From MVYY01 sp012517575 (GTDB taxonomy: Bacteria; Bacteroidota; Bacteroidia; Bacteroidales; Paludibacteraceae), in the NCBI GenBank assembly GCA_031629035.1, contig JAVLUG010000027.1, positions 186,001 through 250,000 on the forward strand: 64,000 nt of DNA, written 5' to 3'. The notes below the pieces were generated by a model. That model was not told where the DNA came from and did no database searches. It was given only the letters and a program-made list of their open reading frames with translations. A program made the translations under genes and the position numbers. Shown one piece after another: positions 28,383-38,855 of this stretch. Position 1 is the first letter of the stretch. Every line of letters begins with the position of its first letter.

Positions 28383-29753
28383 TTATTCTCCATTGTAGGA
28401 TCTTACACACCTGAATCCGATATACGGTCTGCTTTCATTCTGATATTCATAGGAACGTGCACCGCATTGCAAGTAATAGGCAATGTCTTTCCATGATCCG
28501 CCTTTGACTACTTTACGTTTCAGCACCTGAGGATCACTGTTTTTAGCATTAAACTGAAAATTGGGGTTGATATCGTATACAATGTTGCTGCTGGAAACAT
28601 TGAAAGCGGAAGAAGTCCATTCTGCTACGTTTCCGGCCATATCGTACAAGCCAAAGTCGTTAGGGAGAAAAGAGCCGACTTTCATGGTTGTTGTACCAGT
28701 ATCGTCGTTGTAACTTCCACGCATGGGTTTGAAGTTGGCCATAAAACATCCTCTTTTGTCTCTAACGTAGTTGCCACCCCACGGATATAAAGCCATTTGA
28801 CGACCGCCTCGCGCTGCATATTCCCATTCGGCTTCAGTAGGCAAACGGTAGTCCTGAGCGCTGATTTTATTGGTTCCGTTGTAAATATGTGTTCTCCACT
28901 GACAAAATGCTTGAGCTTGTTCCCATGTAACTCCAACTACAGGATAGTTGGCAAAACCCGGATGGGAAAAATACATTTTCATTTTTGGTTCATTGTAAGC
29001 ATACTGGAAATCTCTAATCCACATAATGGTGTCAGGATAAATATTAACTATTTTCGTAGAAATCAAATCTTTACGAGTTCTCAAAGGACGTTCGATAGTT
29101 TGATGATGAATGACTCCACTTTCGTCAACAAAAGAGGTGTCAACTCTAACTTTTGCGTTTTTTGGATAAGCGCCCGTGTTGACATCATATTTATTGGTAG
29201 CCAAAGCAGCCTGGTCATAATTAATCCATTCGTAACGATACCGAAATTTGGTTGGATTAATCTGTTTAGTACCCGAAAAGGAATTGATATCTTCGTAGTA
29301 GAAAGCATTGAGAACATCTTTGATTTCTTCATCTTGTGTTTTCCATGGAATTTTAGCTTTCCAGTTTAATGGTGCTGTTTCGGGTGGAAGTTCTTCCTGG
29401 TTTTTCAATTTCAGGCGAAATTCGTCTCGACCGGCCATTACTAGTGAACGTAAAATAATGGAATCACGTACCCAATTCACAAATTGTTTGTATTCGTCAT
29501 TGGTAATTTCGGTCTGATCCATCCAAAAGGCATCTACAGTGACGTGAATCGACTTGTCATTGATAGCTCCAATTGCCGATTGGTCATTGGCTCCCATCAA
29601 GAACGAACCTCCTTTTATGAAAACCATTCCATAAGGATTGGCTTCACGAAAATTACCTCTGTTTCCTACTCCAACCAGTTCTCCAGCCGGTTTATTGCAT
29701 CCGGTTAAAAGCAATGTTCCGATAAGAATACTAAATAGCACATTTCTTTTCAT
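28383..29753 (-). CDS. gldK: T9SS ring lipoprotein GldK/PorK
   Basis: 456-residue outer-membrane lipoprotein with lipobox LLLTGC (lipidated C19). A formylglycine-generating-enzyme/sulfatase-modifying-like domain covers most of the protein (GGSFLMGANDQSAIG, DAFWMDQTEITNDEYKQFV, YRLPTEAEWEYAARGG, VKGGSWKD, RPYIGFRCVRS). It builds the periplasmic ring with GldN; the enzyme activity of this fold is not expected in T9SS rings. It follows porP by 69 bases. Confidence 0.96.
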   Translation of the reverse strand: MKRNVLFSILIGTLLLTGCNKPAGELVGVGNRGNFREANPYGMVFIKGGSFLMGANDQSAIGAINDKSIHVTVDAFWMDQTEITNDEYKQFVNWVRDSIILRSLVMAGRDEFRLKLKNQEELPPETAPLNWKAKIPWKTQDEEIKDVLNAFYYEDINSFSGTKQINPTKFRYRYEWINYDQAALATNKYDVNTGAYPKNAKVRVDTSFVDESGVIHHQTIERPLRTRKDLISTKIVNIYPDTIMWIRDFQYAYNEPKMKMYFSHPGFANYPVVGVTWEQAQAFCQWRTHIYNGTNKISAQDYRLPTEAEWEYAARGGRQMALYPWGGNYVRDKRGCFMANFKPMRGSYNDDTGTTTMKVGSFLPNDFGLYDMAGNVAEWTSSAFNVSSSNIVYDINPNFQFNAKNSDPQVLKRKVVKGGSWKDIAYYLQCGARSYEYQNESRPYIGFRCVRSYNGE

Positions 29754-29822
29754 CCTTGTATAACGATAAAGTGATTGTTTTTAAATCTTTTTATAGAAAA
29801 AGTCTCTTAAAATATATTTCTG

Positions 29823-30770
29823 TTACAAAATTCGAATACTTTTGTATTTGTGCTTTGCTTTATTTAACTTATAATCAAAGCTGTAACTTATCAAAAATTC
29901 ATGTGAACCGGAACTTGCCTTAATAATTTGCGAAACCGGTAAATCATAAGCATAACCAATTGTTAAACCTGCAAAGGCGTTGATGCCTGCAAAAAATACT
30001 ACAGCGTCGCCCCATCGATAGGAAAGTCCACCCCAGTATTTATTGTCATACTCCATACGCGCTGAAGCATCCCACTGAAAGGAAACAAAATCGGTTTTAA
30101 AGAGTGTCGTCGGTTTAAGCACCATTTTTGGATCTGTCAAAGTCCAGTTATAACCACCGGCAACAAAAAGAACACCTTTTTCCCGGTAATCGAGTTGGTC
30201 GCTCCAACTAATGACAGGCTGATTGAGATGTGCGTAAGAAATTCCCGCTTCAAATTTTGGCGTTGAGTACCACGCACCCAATCCAATATCAAAACCCATT
30301 CCCTGAACATTGGTCGAAGGTATCACAGGATCGGTTGACTCATGATAATCACCAATGTTGACCGTATGAACGCTGTCACCTTCAAATCCGGCATTGATTA
30401 ACCCCAACTCTGTACCAAAACTACAAATTCCCGATGTCGTTTTCAGTTTATATGCATATTGCAAATATACCGAAGTACTCGAAAATAAGCCAACCTTATC
30501 ATCTATAACTTTTAAACCAACACCATGAGTACTGGATAAAAAATCCACAGGCAAGTTCAGGTTAATTATATCCGATTGACCGGCATTGGGCATTCCAACC
30601 CATTGAATACGATGTTGCCAAACTGCTTCGATCATTCCTTTTTCGCCGACCGCTGCCGGATTGAAAGATGAAGAATTAAACATATACTGGCTCCACTGCG
30701 ATGCAGTTTGAGAAATAATACCCACTGATGAAACCATAAATACAATAACAGTGAGTACTATTTTTTTCAT
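29823..30770 (-). CDS. porP: PorP/SprF family outer-membrane T9SS protein
   Basis: 315-residue outer-membrane beta-barrel. Signal peptide about 1-20, followed by QWSQYMFNSSSFNPAAVGEKGMIEAVWQHR, which is diagnostic of PorP/SprF. The C-terminus carries repeated aromatic beta strands (GSHEFLISYSFDYK). These proteins link cargo or ring components to the surface in the T9SS. As first gene before gldKLMN it corresponds to the porPKLMN order of Porphyromonas. Confidence 0.94.
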   Translation of the reverse strand: MKKIVLTVIVFMVSSVGIISQTASQWSQYMFNSSSFNPAAVGEKGMIEAVWQHRIQWVGMPNAGQSDIINLNLPVDFLSSTHGVGLKVIDDKVGLFSSTSVYLQYAYKLKTTSGICSFGTELGLINAGFEGDSVHTVNIGDYHESTDPVIPSTNVQGMGFDIGLGAWYSTPKFEAGISYAHLNQPVISWSDQLDYREKGVLFVAGGYNWTLTDPKMVLKPTTLFKTDFVSFQWDASARMEYDNKYWGGLSYRWGDAVVFFAGINAFAGLTIGYAYDLPVSQIIKASSGSHEFLISYSFDYKLNKAKHKYKSIRIL

Positions 30771-30949
30771 GAGATGATTCTTATTGTTAAGTTTTTATTC
30801 AACTTTTTTTCAATAAAAAAGCTGGTCAACTTTTTAAATAACTTCAATTTAACAAAAAAATTGCACTTTCACCGTATCCATTACTTCTTACATAATTTTT
30901 AGCTCAACAAAAATAAGTAAAGTTTTGTAAAAAGAAGAATTTTGAGAGA

Positions 30950-31171
30950 TTAATATTCTTCTTCATTGAAGAAAAAGTCCTCTTTACTGGGATAATCAGG
31001 CCAAATATCCTCAATTGATTCATATATTTCACCTTCATCTTCAATTTCCTGCAAGTTTTCAATTACTTCCAATGGAGCACCTGAACGGATAGCATAATCT
31101 ATCAATTCATCCTTAGTTGCCGGCCAGGGTGCATCTTCTATTTTTGAAGCTAATTCTAATGTCCAATACAT
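30950..31171 (-). CDS. DUF2795 family small acidic protein
   Basis: 73-residue acidic protein. MYWTLELASKIEDAPWPATKDELIDYAIRSGAP matches the DUF2795 family, followed by an acidic tail (FFFNEEEY). Function unknown. It lies between the T9SS operon and the pduO-type gene on the same strand, with gaps of 179 and 87 bases, and is probably its own transcript. Confidence 0.82.
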   Translation of the reverse strand: MYWTLELASKIEDAPWPATKDELIDYAIRSGAPLEVIENLQEIEDEGEIYESIEDIWPDYPSKEDFFFNEEEY

Positions 31172-31258
31172 ATAGTTAAATATTTAGGTTCAACTTATTT
31201 GATTGAGTAATTATTTTTCATCTAAATTTTGCGCAAAAATAATTAAAAAAGTTACAAA

Positions 31259-31819
31259 TTATTCGTTTTTCTCATTTTTTTGCCATAATATTTCTTGAAT
31301 GTTGTTTTGAAACAACAAATATCGGGACAATGCAAAGAAATAATCGGACATGCGATTGATATAAATCAGTATTTTTTTGTCAACCTGTATTTGTTCATGT
31401 AAGTCGTACAAGCGGCGTTCCAAGCGTCGTGTTATCGTTCTGCATATATGACACAATGCTGATGTTTGACTGCCGCCGGGCAGAATAAAATTATTCAATG
31501 GCGGAACTTCCGACGTCAAACGGTCTATTTCTGTTTCTATCTTTGTGATGTCTTTTTCCGAAAGTGGAGAAACCTCAGATTTTGAAATTTTAGAAAAGTC
31601 GGTAGCCAAATAAGAACCGATAGAAAAAAGCTTATTTTGAATGGATTGAAGGAAAACTAAATCCACATTATCTATCTGAGAAGTGGTCAGCAAGCCAATA
31701 AAAGAATTTAGCTCATCTACCGTTCCATACGCTTCCAGCCGAATGTGATTTTTGGGCACCCTTGTTCCGCCAATTAATCCCGTTTTACCTTCGTCGCCTG
31801 TTTTAGTATATAGTTTCAT
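31259..31819 (-). CDS. PduO-type cob(I)yrinic acid a,c-diamide adenosyltransferase
   Basis: 186-residue enzyme that transfers the 5'-deoxyadenosyl group from ATP to cobalamin to make coenzyme B12. The N-terminal ATP-binding block YTKTGDEGKTGLIGGTRVPK (3-22) and the Arg-rich CRTITRRLERRLYDL helix (about 130-145) are diagnostic, as is IYINRMSDYFFALSRYL. The product would supply methylmalonyl-CoA mutase, consistent with propionate formation by the frdCAB pathway. Confidence 0.93.
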   Translation of the reverse strand: MKLYTKTGDEGKTGLIGGTRVPKNHIRLEAYGTVDELNSFIGLLTTSQIDNVDLVFLQSIQNKLFSIGSYLATDFSKISKSEVSPLSEKDITKIETEIDRLTSEVPPLNNFILPGGSQTSALCHICRTITRRLERRLYDLHEQIQVDKKILIYINRMSDYFFALSRYLLFQNNIQEILWQKNEKNE

Positions 31820-31985
31820 ATCGTTTTAGTTTTTTTTCTACTTTTTTCTTTTCATAGATTTGAAAAGCAGCAGAGATGATTGATTTTTTTTGCTGTTTTC
31901 ACAATAATAACCCGACTACATAACAATTTTTCCTCTTTTTTGTTGGGTTGGATTTACATTCATTTGCCTCTTTCCTTACAGCAAT

Positions 31986-32765
31986 TTAGTAACGTACTTT
32001 ATAGTGTTTTTTGTATAGATTGGGGTCGAAAAAAACTATTCCAGTTTCAAACAAATCAATGGTTGCAGTAACTTTTGGATGTTGCTTGATAAATTTCCAA
32101 GCTTTCAGCATGTCGGGAGACCAGTAAATATCGTCAATAAGTATTACTGAATGAGCGTGAACCTTTTCAAGACACATTTCAAAATACTTTGTTACGGCTT
32201 GCGACGTATGATTGGCATCGATATAAATCAAATCGAAAGTCGGCGTATTTTCAAGAACTCTCTCCAAATTTTCATCAATATTTCCTTCTATCAAGGAAAT
32301 ATTCTTGAGTCCCAATTGTTGGAAATTTTTTTTTGCCAAGTTGGCCAATGTTTTTGAGCCTTCCATGCTTGTGCATCGAATTTGTGAGGAAGCTGCTGCC
32401 AAATACGCTGTTGTAATTCCGAGTGATGTTCCCAATTCAAGTATAGATTGTGCCTTGGTGTGAAGCGCTATACGAAAAAACAGTTGACCGTATTTTTTTT
32501 GTTTTACCGATTTTTTAACTACCGTTTCAATGGTAGAAGTTCTATTTTTTCCAGTACCGAAATCTTCAATTTGTATTTTTGTTTTGTCGTGAATGAGGTT
32601 ATTTCTTAATTTCTCGATGGAAGAAAAAATATAGTATGGATTTTTTTCTTCAACAACAAAGCTGATAAAATGAAAAAGGAATGGCGAATGTACACCAAAA
32701 CCATGTGTATTTCTTGCTGTAAGACAATGCAACAAATATCTGTAAATGCGCCACAGTTTTTTCAT
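31986..32765 (-). CDS. Class I SAM-dependent methyltransferase
   Basis: 259-residue enzyme with SAM-binding motif SILELGTSLGITTAYLAAA (about 112-130) and acidic post-motifs (TSMEGSKTLANLAKKNF, FDLIYIDANHTSQAV). The fold resembles the catechol-O-methyltransferase-like group (Methyltransf_24). The N-terminal 60 residues (HGFGVHSPFLFHFISFVVEE) are common in this Bacteroidota family. The substrate is unknown. It lies 56 bases downstream of the acyl-CoA ligase on the same strand. Confidence 0.83.
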   Translation of the reverse strand: MKKLWRIYRYLLHCLTARNTHGFGVHSPFLFHFISFVVEEKNPYYIFSSIEKLRNNLIHDKTKIQIEDFGTGKNRTSTIETVVKKSVKQKKYGQLFFRIALHTKAQSILELGTSLGITTAYLAAASSQIRCTSMEGSKTLANLAKKNFQQLGLKNISLIEGNIDENLERVLENTPTFDLIYIDANHTSQAVTKYFEMCLEKVHAHSVILIDDIYWSPDMLKAWKFIKQHPKVTATIDLFETGIVFFDPNLYKKHYKVRY

Positions 32766-32821
32766 CCTGAAAAAAGGTCAAAAACTTCCACAAAGAATCA
32801 TTTCAATTTTCACACTGTTGT

Positions 32822-34471
32822 TCAAACAATTTCAATTCCCCTTTCCTTACAAAGTTGCAGTGCCATTTCGCGTAGTTTGAATTTTTGTATTTTTCCGCTA
32901 CCCGTCAATGGATATTCATCTACAAAAAACACATAACGCGGAATTTTATAACGAGCAATTTTATCTTTGCAAAAATCTCGAACATCTTCTTCTCGAACAT
33001 CATATCCATCTTTTTTGATAATGAAAGCTGCCACATCTTCACCATAACGCGGGGAAGCAATGGCCACCACCTGAACATCCTTTACTCCGGGCATTTGATA
33101 GAGGAAATCCTCAACCTCGATGGGCGAAATGTTTTCACCACCTCGAATAATAATATCTTTAATTCGTCCGGTAATTCTATAATTTCCGTTTTTGTCTCTC
33201 ATCCCCAAATCGCCCGAATGTAAAAAGCCATTGGCATCAATGACCTGATTGGTGGCTTCCTGATTCTTGTAGTAGCCTTTCATTACGTTGTAGCCTTTGC
33301 AACACATTTCGCCTTCCACACCATCGGGGCATCGATCACCTGTTTTTGGATCGATAACCGCCACTTCTACAAATTCATATTCTCTGCCAACGGTTGTGCA
33401 GCGAACTTCAAACGAATCATCTACACGAGTTTGTGTCATGCCGGGAGACGTCTCGGTGAGTCCGTAAACACTGGTGATATTCATATACATTTTTTCGTTT
33501 ACGTTACGCATCAACTCAATGGGACAGAGTGCGCCTGCCATGATTCCCGTACGTAAGGAAGTGAGATCAAACAAATTAAACATGGGATGATTCAATTCGG
33601 CAATAAACATGGTTGGAACTCCATAAAGTGCCGTACAACGCTCCTTATGAACAGAAGCCAGTGTTATCAGAGCATCAAATTTTTCAACCATTACTTGCGT
33701 GCAACCATGTGTCAGGCAATTCATTACTGCCAAAACAATACCAAAACAGTGAAAAAGCGGGACACAGATGCAAAGCTTGTCATCCTTAGTAAATTTCATG
33801 TGTTCTCCCGTGTAAAAACCGTTGTTGGTTATGTTGTAATGCGTAAGCATAACTCCTTTAGGAAAACCGGTGGTGCCGGAAGTATATTGCATATTGACCA
33901 CGTCGTAACAATTGATCGATTTTTTCAGTTGAAAATATTCTTCGTTATTCTGATAACTTCCAAGTAGCAGAATTTCGGCAGTGGTGAACATTCCTCTGTG
34001 TTTTTCCTGTCCGATAAAGACAACATTTCTCATTGCAGGGAAACGGTTCGATTTCAGTCTTCCACGTTCCGAAGTTTTTAGCTCGGAAATCAATGAATAA
34101 ATAGTTTTGATAAAGTCATTTCCATTGTCGCCTTCAGTCATGCACAATGTATGCATATCGGAGTTTTCGATAATAAAGGCAAGTTCGTGTTCTTTACAAC
34201 TGGTATTGAGTGTAACGGCAACTGCTCCGATTTTTGCGCAGGCATAAACAAAAGTCAGCCAGTCGGGGACATTTTGAGCAAAAATACCGACGTGATCTCC
34301 TTTTTTTACATCAATGGCCATCAAACCTTTGGCCATGTTGTCCACCCGTTCGTTATATTCTTTCCAAGTGAAACGCAAATTTCGATCGGCATAAACAAGA
34401 TATTCGCGTTCAGGAGTTTCTTTTGCCCAGTATTCGAGCCATTCACCTATGGTTTTTTCAAATAATTCCAT
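32822..34471 (-). CDS. AMP-dependent acyl-CoA synthetase/ligase
   Basis: 549-residue ANL-superfamily enzyme that activates a carboxylic acid (probably a fatty acid) through an acyl-AMP to the CoA thioester. Motifs are A3 [18 protein letters not shown] (about 195-212), A5 YGLTETSPG and A8 [20 protein letters not shown], and the C-terminal lysine lies in [15 protein letters not shown]. The XRE-cupin regulator gene 100 bases upstream on the same strand is a recurrent partner in Bacteroidales. Confidence 0.92.
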   Translation of the reverse strand: MELFEKTIGEWLEYWAKETPEREYLVYADRNLRFTWKEYNERVDNMAKGLMAIDVKKGDHVGIFAQNVPDWLTFVYACAKIGAVAVTLNTSCKEHELAFIIENSDMHTLCMTEGDNGNDFIKTIYSLISELKTSERGRLKSNRFPAMRNVVFIGQEKHRGMFTTAEILLLGSYQNNEEYFQLKKSINCYDVVNMQYTSGTTGFPKGVMLTHYNITNNGFYTGEHMKFTKDDKLCICVPLFHCFGIVLAVMNCLTHGCTQVMVEKFDALITLASVHKERCTALYGVPTMFIAELNHPMFNLFDLTSLRTGIMAGALCPIELMRNVNEKMYMNITSVYGLTETSPGMTQTRVDDSFEVRCTTVGREYEFVEVAVIDPKTGDRCPDGVEGEMCCKGYNVMKGYYKNQEATNQVIDANGFLHSGDLGMRDKNGNYRITGRIKDIIIRGGENISPIEVEDFLYQMPGVKDVQVVAIASPRYGEDVAAFIIKKDGYDVREEDVRDFCKDKIARYKIPRYVFFVDEYPLTGSGKIQKFKLREMALQLCKERGIEIV

Positions 34472-34571
34472 GATAAGATTTATATAAAGCTTTTTAGTGC
34501 TTAATGGAGATATTATTTTTCAGACCTGAAACATTCATTAAATTCCCCATAATTTAGCATGATAAATACAA

Positions 34572-35144
34572 TTAAAGGGGCGTATAAACGACCGCGAGAA
34601 TTTTGGCAGGTTTTTCATCATCCGAACTGACAAGATGATTGACAATGGAGTCGTAATAAATGCTGTCGCCGGTATGGAGGAAAAAAGTTTGGTTACCGTA
34701 GTCAATTTTTACTGTTCCGTCCAAAACAAAAATAAATTCTTCTCCTTCGTGAGAGGAAAAAATAGGCTCATGCGTTGATGAAGGTTGTATATCGATAAAA
34801 AAAGGTTCCATGTGCCGGTTGGTTTTACGAGCTGCCAATGCATAAAAATCGAGATGAGAATTGGCATCGGAAAGCTGGCTGGAAAAAGAAGCCGGTTGTT
34901 GAACTTCGTTGGAGCGGTGCACAACAGGTCCCAATTCCACTTCATCATCAAGAAAAGTTCCCAATCGAACCCCCAATGAACGTGCAATTTTTATAAGCGG
35001 GGAGAGCGAAGGAATGGTTTTACTTTCGATAACTCTTTTAATTTGTACTTCGGTTAAACCGGTACTGTCAACCAAGTCGTTAATACTGAGATTTCGACTG
35101 TTACACAAGGCCAGAATTTTTTCTCCGATATTTTTATTCTTCAT
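34572..35144 (-). CDS. XRE-family transcriptional regulator with cupin domain
   Basis: 190-residue regulator. The N-terminal helix-turn-helix covers about 5-65 (ILALCNSRNLSINDLVDSTGLTEVQIKRVIE). A C-terminal cupin barrel covers about 115-188 (PIFSSHEGEEFIFVLDGTVKIDYGNQTFFL, GDSIYYDSIVNHLV) and probably senses a small ligand. Regulators of this type often control the acyl-CoA ligase gene next to them, here the 32822 gene. Confidence 0.9.
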   Translation of the reverse strand: MKNKNIGEKILALCNSRNLSINDLVDSTGLTEVQIKRVIESKTIPSLSPLIKIARSLGVRLGTFLDDEVELGPVVHRSNEVQQPASFSSQLSDANSHLDFYALAARKTNRHMEPFFIDIQPSSTHEPIFSSHEGEEFIFVLDGTVKIDYGNQTFFLHTGDSIYYDSIVNHLVSSDDEKPAKILAVVYTPL

Positions 35145-35203
35145 GATAAAGGGTATTATATTGTAATATTAAAACGGGGGCAAAAGTACTATAAAAATTT
35201 AAA

Positions 35204-35257
35204 AAGTGAAGGTTTTTGAAGGAAAAATATTTTATTTTCAATCAAAAACCTTCACTT
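35204..35257 (-). terminator. Rho-independent terminator of the S41 protease gene
   Basis: A perfect 16-bp inverted repeat (plus-strand arms 35204-35219 and 35242-35257, AAGTGAAGGTTTTTGA and its complement) with a 22-base loop. On the minus strand it is followed by a T-rich run. It lies 25 bases after the S41 stop and before the XRE gene. Confidence 0.85.
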
Positions 35258-35282
35258 AACTTATAAAATATCAATAGTGTAA

Positions 35283-36935
35283 TTAAATAGCGGATAGAAT
35301 TTTACTATATGTTTCGTCTGACTTTAAAATTTGAAGCGCTTCTTTCAAATCATCGTCGGTTCGAAGAGAAAACTCTATTTGTCCTTTTTGATAATAATAT
35401 CTTTTAATAATTTCCAAACTAAGCAAATCAATAATTTCAGCTTTGTTTTCCCTAATTTCGGCATCTACATTGGGCGTTAGTTTGGCTTTCAAAGCTTCAA
35501 ATTCCGGCCCTGCTATTGAATCGAGCCCTTCAACTTTTGCAACCTGAAAAAGTTGCTGGAAATACTTGTTGGTCTGATAAGAGAAAGAAAAATTCTTTTC
35601 GTGCAGGTAATTCACAAAATTGTTAAAATCTTCTTCCGAAAGCGTAAAATTTTTTGGAGTCGGAATAGTTGAATGTTGGCTGGCATAGCGAGTGGCAAAA
35701 TCAAAATACAGATTTTGAGCAAAAATATAATGAGCAACGTTTAATTTCCCCTTGCTTTCGGTTTGTTTATCGGGCACAATTCCTCCACCATCGCGAACTT
35801 TTCGTCCGTTTCGGGTAAGAAATTCTGAAGTCAGGCTATCAGGCACGTATCCCACACTTCCATCTTCATTGCGATGACTGTAGTCTATGGCTTGAATACA
35901 TCTTCCACTGGGAATGTAGTATTTTGCTGTGGTAACTTTTAAATGTCCACCGTAACTAATGTTTCGAATATTCTGAACCAGCCCTTTGCCAAATGTACGT
36001 TCACCGACTATTACGCCGCGATCGAGATCCTGAATAGCGCCGGCGAGAATTTCGGAGGCCGAGGCTGAAGAACGGTTGACCAAAATAGCCAGTTTCAGGT
36101 CAGGGAAAATTGGTTCAGTAGGAGTTTTGTAAATTCGGTCGAGAATATTGTTTTTGCCTTTGGTGGTAACCACTGTTGTACCTTTGGGCAAAAAATATCC
36201 CAAAATTTGAACGGCTTCATCCACCAATCCGCCTCCGTTGTTACGCAAATCAAGCACAAGTGATTCAATATGATGATTTTTAATTAAATCGTTAACAACT
36301 GATTTTACTCCCAACGCTGCATTTTCGGTAAATTCGTTGAGCAACACATAACCTGTTTTATCGTCAACTTCAGCAGCATAGCCAATTGGATTGATTTGAA
36401 TCTTTTCGCGCAGAAAAGTTTTATTGATAATTTTCTTCTCTCCGTATCGTTTAATTTTTATATTAATTGTGCTGTTGGGAGTTCCTCTCAATAAATTACT
36501 GACGTCGTTGACAGACAATCCTTCGGTTTTTTCCCCATCAACTTCCACAATTGTGTCGCCGGCGCGAATATCGTTGCGTTGGGCAGGCATCCCTTCATAT
36601 ACTTCAGAAACGACAATATCATTCCCATCTTTCATGATAAGCGCTCCAATTCCGGCATATTCGCCTGTGGTCATAAAGGTGAGGTCTTCGGTTTCTTCTT
36701 CAGGCAGATAAACTGTATAAGGATCCAGCCTATTCAACATTTCGTCGATGGAAGTTTTTATCAGCTTGTCGTAATTGAGCGTGTCGACATAAAACATGTC
36801 CAGTTCACGGAGCAATGAATTGTAAATGTTCAGATTTTTGCTGATTCGAAATGTACGTTGATCATTATTTTGAGCTACAACAAAGAAAGGAAAGCCAAGA
36901 ACAAGTAGGAACAGGAAGAATTTTTTCTTTTTCAT
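35283..36935 (-). CDS. S41 family C-terminal processing peptidase
   Basis: 550-residue exported serine protease. The ATG at 36935 (MKKKKFFLFLLVLGFPFFVVAQ) gives a clean signal peptide; an in-frame TTG at 36965 adds ten polar residues and is less likely. Order: N-terminal helical part, PDZ domain about 95-170 (GIGALIMKDGNDIVVSEVYEG), then the S41 catalytic domain with the Ser in NRSSASASEILAGA and the Lys in GERTFGKGLVQNI. The C-terminal 180 residues are the extension often seen in Bacteroidota CtpA-like proteins. It probably cleaves periplasmic proteins at their C-termini. Confidence 0.92.
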   Translation of the reverse strand: MKKKKFFLFLLVLGFPFFVVAQNNDQRTFRISKNLNIYNSLLRELDMFYVDTLNYDKLIKTSIDEMLNRLDPYTVYLPEEETEDLTFMTTGEYAGIGALIMKDGNDIVVSEVYEGMPAQRNDIRAGDTIVEVDGEKTEGLSVNDVSNLLRGTPNSTINIKIKRYGEKKIINKTFLREKIQINPIGYAAEVDDKTGYVLLNEFTENAALGVKSVVNDLIKNHHIESLVLDLRNNGGGLVDEAVQILGYFLPKGTTVVTTKGKNNILDRIYKTPTEPIFPDLKLAILVNRSSASASEILAGAIQDLDRGVIVGERTFGKGLVQNIRNISYGGHLKVTTAKYYIPSGRCIQAIDYSHRNEDGSVGYVPDSLTSEFLTRNGRKVRDGGGIVPDKQTESKGKLNVAHYIFAQNLYFDFATRYASQHSTIPTPKNFTLSEEDFNNFVNYLHEKNFSFSYQTNKYFQQLFQVAKVEGLDSIAGPEFEALKAKLTPNVDAEIRENKAEIIDLLSLEIIKRYYYQKGQIEFSLRTDDDLKEALQILKSDETYSKILSAI

Positions 36936-37052
36936 GCGTTTGTCATTATTTTTATTTTGCTTCAAAGCATTTAATCATAAGTGAGATTCAGTCTGAAGAT
37001 ATATTTTTTAACGGTTTTTGTATAATCAAATTTTAATAAAGTTGGAGTATCA

Positions 37053-37505
37053 TTAAAGTTTTACATTGGGTGGTAGAAAAATTGAAATATCTTTCCCGTA
37101 AACAATTAAATCGCGTACTACAGTAGAAGAAATATAGGAATACTCATAATCGGTAAAGAGAATCACGGTTTCAATTCCCGAAATTTTGCGGTTGGCATCG
37201 GCAATGTTGTGCTCATATTCAAAATCACTAACCGATCGCAATCCACGAAGAATGAAACCTGCATCGACAGAACGGGCAAAATCCACCGTAAGGCTGTCAT
37301 AAATGGATACTTTGACGCGGGGTTCATCTTTAAAGGTTTGACTAATTATGTCCTGCCTTTTTTCTATCGAAAAAAGTGTTTTCTTTGCCTGATTTACTCC
37401 GATGCCAATAACAATTTCATCAAAAAGCTTCAATCCCCGCTTGACAATGCTGTAGTGCCCAATGGTAAATGGGTCGAATGTTCCCGGAAAGATGGCTCGT
37501 TTCAT
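37053..37505 (-). CDS. coaD: Pantetheine-phosphate adenylyltransferase
   Basis: 150-residue enzyme for the fourth step of coenzyme A synthesis, joining ATP and 4'-phosphopantetheine. The nucleotidyltransferase motif [18 protein letters not shown] includes T14-x-G-H17, and the second motif is [12 protein letters not shown]. The length fits the hexameric bacterial CoaD. It lies 117 bases upstream of the S41 gene on the same strand. The 338-base gap to the divergent lytic transglycosylase gene holds that gene's promoter and a minus-strand TAAATTTG at 37639-37646 that could serve coaD. Confidence 0.95.
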   Translation of the reverse strand: MKRAIFPGTFDPFTIGHYSIVKRGLKLFDEIVIGIGVNQAKKTLFSIEKRQDIISQTFKDEPRVKVSIYDSLTVDFARSVDAGFILRGLRSVSDFEYEHNIADANRKISGIETVILFTDYEYSYISSTVVRDLIVYGKDISIFLPPNVKL

Positions 37506-37786
37506 AGTCTAATTTATTTTGATTCGACATATCGCTTTGTTGGAAGAAAGTTCCTGTCATTTCGTTTTTTCAGGCGAAAGGATTTATTTTTACAACAAGG
37601 GATGTCATTCATATTTTTTGATTATACCTATTGATGTGCAAATTTACATGATAATTTTTAATTTCTGTATATCGCTGGTAAAATTGGTTTTTGTCAAGTT
37701 TTTTAAATAGATTCATTTCTTTTGTTGGCTCAAAGTTGCATGTTTCCAGTTTTTTTTCGTGGCTAATTTAATTTTTTTTGTTTTTT

Positions 37787-37818
37787 ATTCATAGTTTTAA
37801 AATGGTTTATTACCTTTG
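37787..37818 (+). promoter_or_regulatory. Promoter of the lytic transglycosylase gene
   Basis: TTTG at 37787-37790, 20 bases, TACCTTTG at 37811-37818, then 25 bases to the ATG at 37844. This is a full -33/-7 Bacteroidota promoter match. Confidence 0.65.
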
Positions 37819-37843
37819 CTTCAATTAATTTGATGATAGAATA

Positions 37844-38764
37844 ATGATACGAAAATTTTTAATTTTGTTTTTTAGCTTTAATATTATTATAAATCCCTTG
37901 TTGTGGGCTATCGATCCGGTTACAGCGCTGCCTGTGCCGAAACAGGTTGTTTTTTCTAATGAAACTGTTCCTTTGGAAAGAATTGATATGCGTGAGCGTT
38001 ACGACAGGGAACAGATTGTCATTGCTTATAATCACTCCACCAGCATTTTACTACTTAAACGTGCCAACCGGCTTTTCCCTGTCATAGAACCTATTTTGAA
38101 AAATAACGGCATTCCAGATGATTTTAAATATCTGGCTGTGGTGGAAAGCAATCTCGACCCGCGTGCCTTTTCTCCGGCCCAGGCTGCCGGTATTTGGCAA
38201 TTAATGCCAAAGACGGCGGAACAGTTTGGTTTGGAAGTGAATGATCAAATTGATGAACGTTATCACTTGGAAAAAGCTACTGTGGCAGCCTGTCAGTTTT
38301 TAAAAAGCGCCTATGCAAAATATCATAGTTGGGTTACGGTGGCGGCTTCCTACAATGCCGGAATGGCAAAAATTTCCGGTGAACAGGAGAAACAACAGGT
38401 GGATGATGCCTATGATATGTTACTTTCTACCGAAAGTTCTCGTTATATTTTCAGAATTCTGGCCATGAAGCAGTTTTTTGAAAATCCAAAACTTTTTGGT
38501 TATCAATTGAAAAAAGATGATTTTTATCCCTTTATTCCCACAAAAGAAGTACTGGTGAATACCTCTGTTGAAGATTGGACAGAGTGGGCGAAAACATATC
38601 ATTTGACTTATTTTCAACTGAAGGAGTTTAATGTGTGGTTGAGAGATCGAAAATTGACCAATGTAAAAGGGAAGGAATATAGGATTCAAATTCCCGATAC
38701 TGCAGATTTAAAGTTTAATCCGCAGCATCTGAAAATTCATCAACCTTTTTGGGCGGTTTGGTGA
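37844..38764 (+). CDS. Lytic transglycosylase (SLT domain) protein
   Basis: 306-residue exported enzyme that cleaves peptidoglycan glycan strands to form 1,6-anhydromuropeptides. Signal peptide about 1-22. The SLT domain covers about 85-225, with the catalytic Glu E101 in AVVESNLDPRAFSPAQAAG, then GIWQLMPKTAEQFG and AASYNAGMAKI. The C-terminal part (LTYFQLKEFNVWLRDRKL, KGKEYRIQIPD) resembles a LysM-like or MltD-type tail. It is preceded by a good promoter. Confidence 0.91.
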   Translation: MIRKFLILFFSFNIIINPLLWAIDPVTALPVPKQVVFSNETVPLERIDMRERYDREQIVIAYNHSTSILLLKRANRLFPVIEPILKNNGIPDDFKYLAVVESNLDPRAFSPAQAAGIWQLMPKTAEQFGLEVNDQIDERYHLEKATVAACQFLKSAYAKYHSWVTVAASYNAGMAKISGEQEKQQVDDAYDMLLSTESSRYIFRILAMKQFFENPKLFGYQLKKDDFYPFIPTKEVLVNTSVEDWTEWAKTYHLTYFQLKEFNVWLRDRKLTNVKGKEYRIQIPDTADLKFNPQHLKIHQPFWAVW

Positions 38765-38855
38765 GGCAAATAAAAAAACATCGACAAATAAGAATTTTAA
38801 TTTATTCTCGTTATATATTTTGTTTTTAAGTTATTAACTCTTAAAATGAATGATT

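Noticed and set aside
29754..29822. CTTTTTATAGAAAAAG hairpin between porP and gldK as an internal terminator
   Set aside because: It is a weak A-T stem without GC pairs, inside a gap too short and too conserved in order to suggest an operon break.
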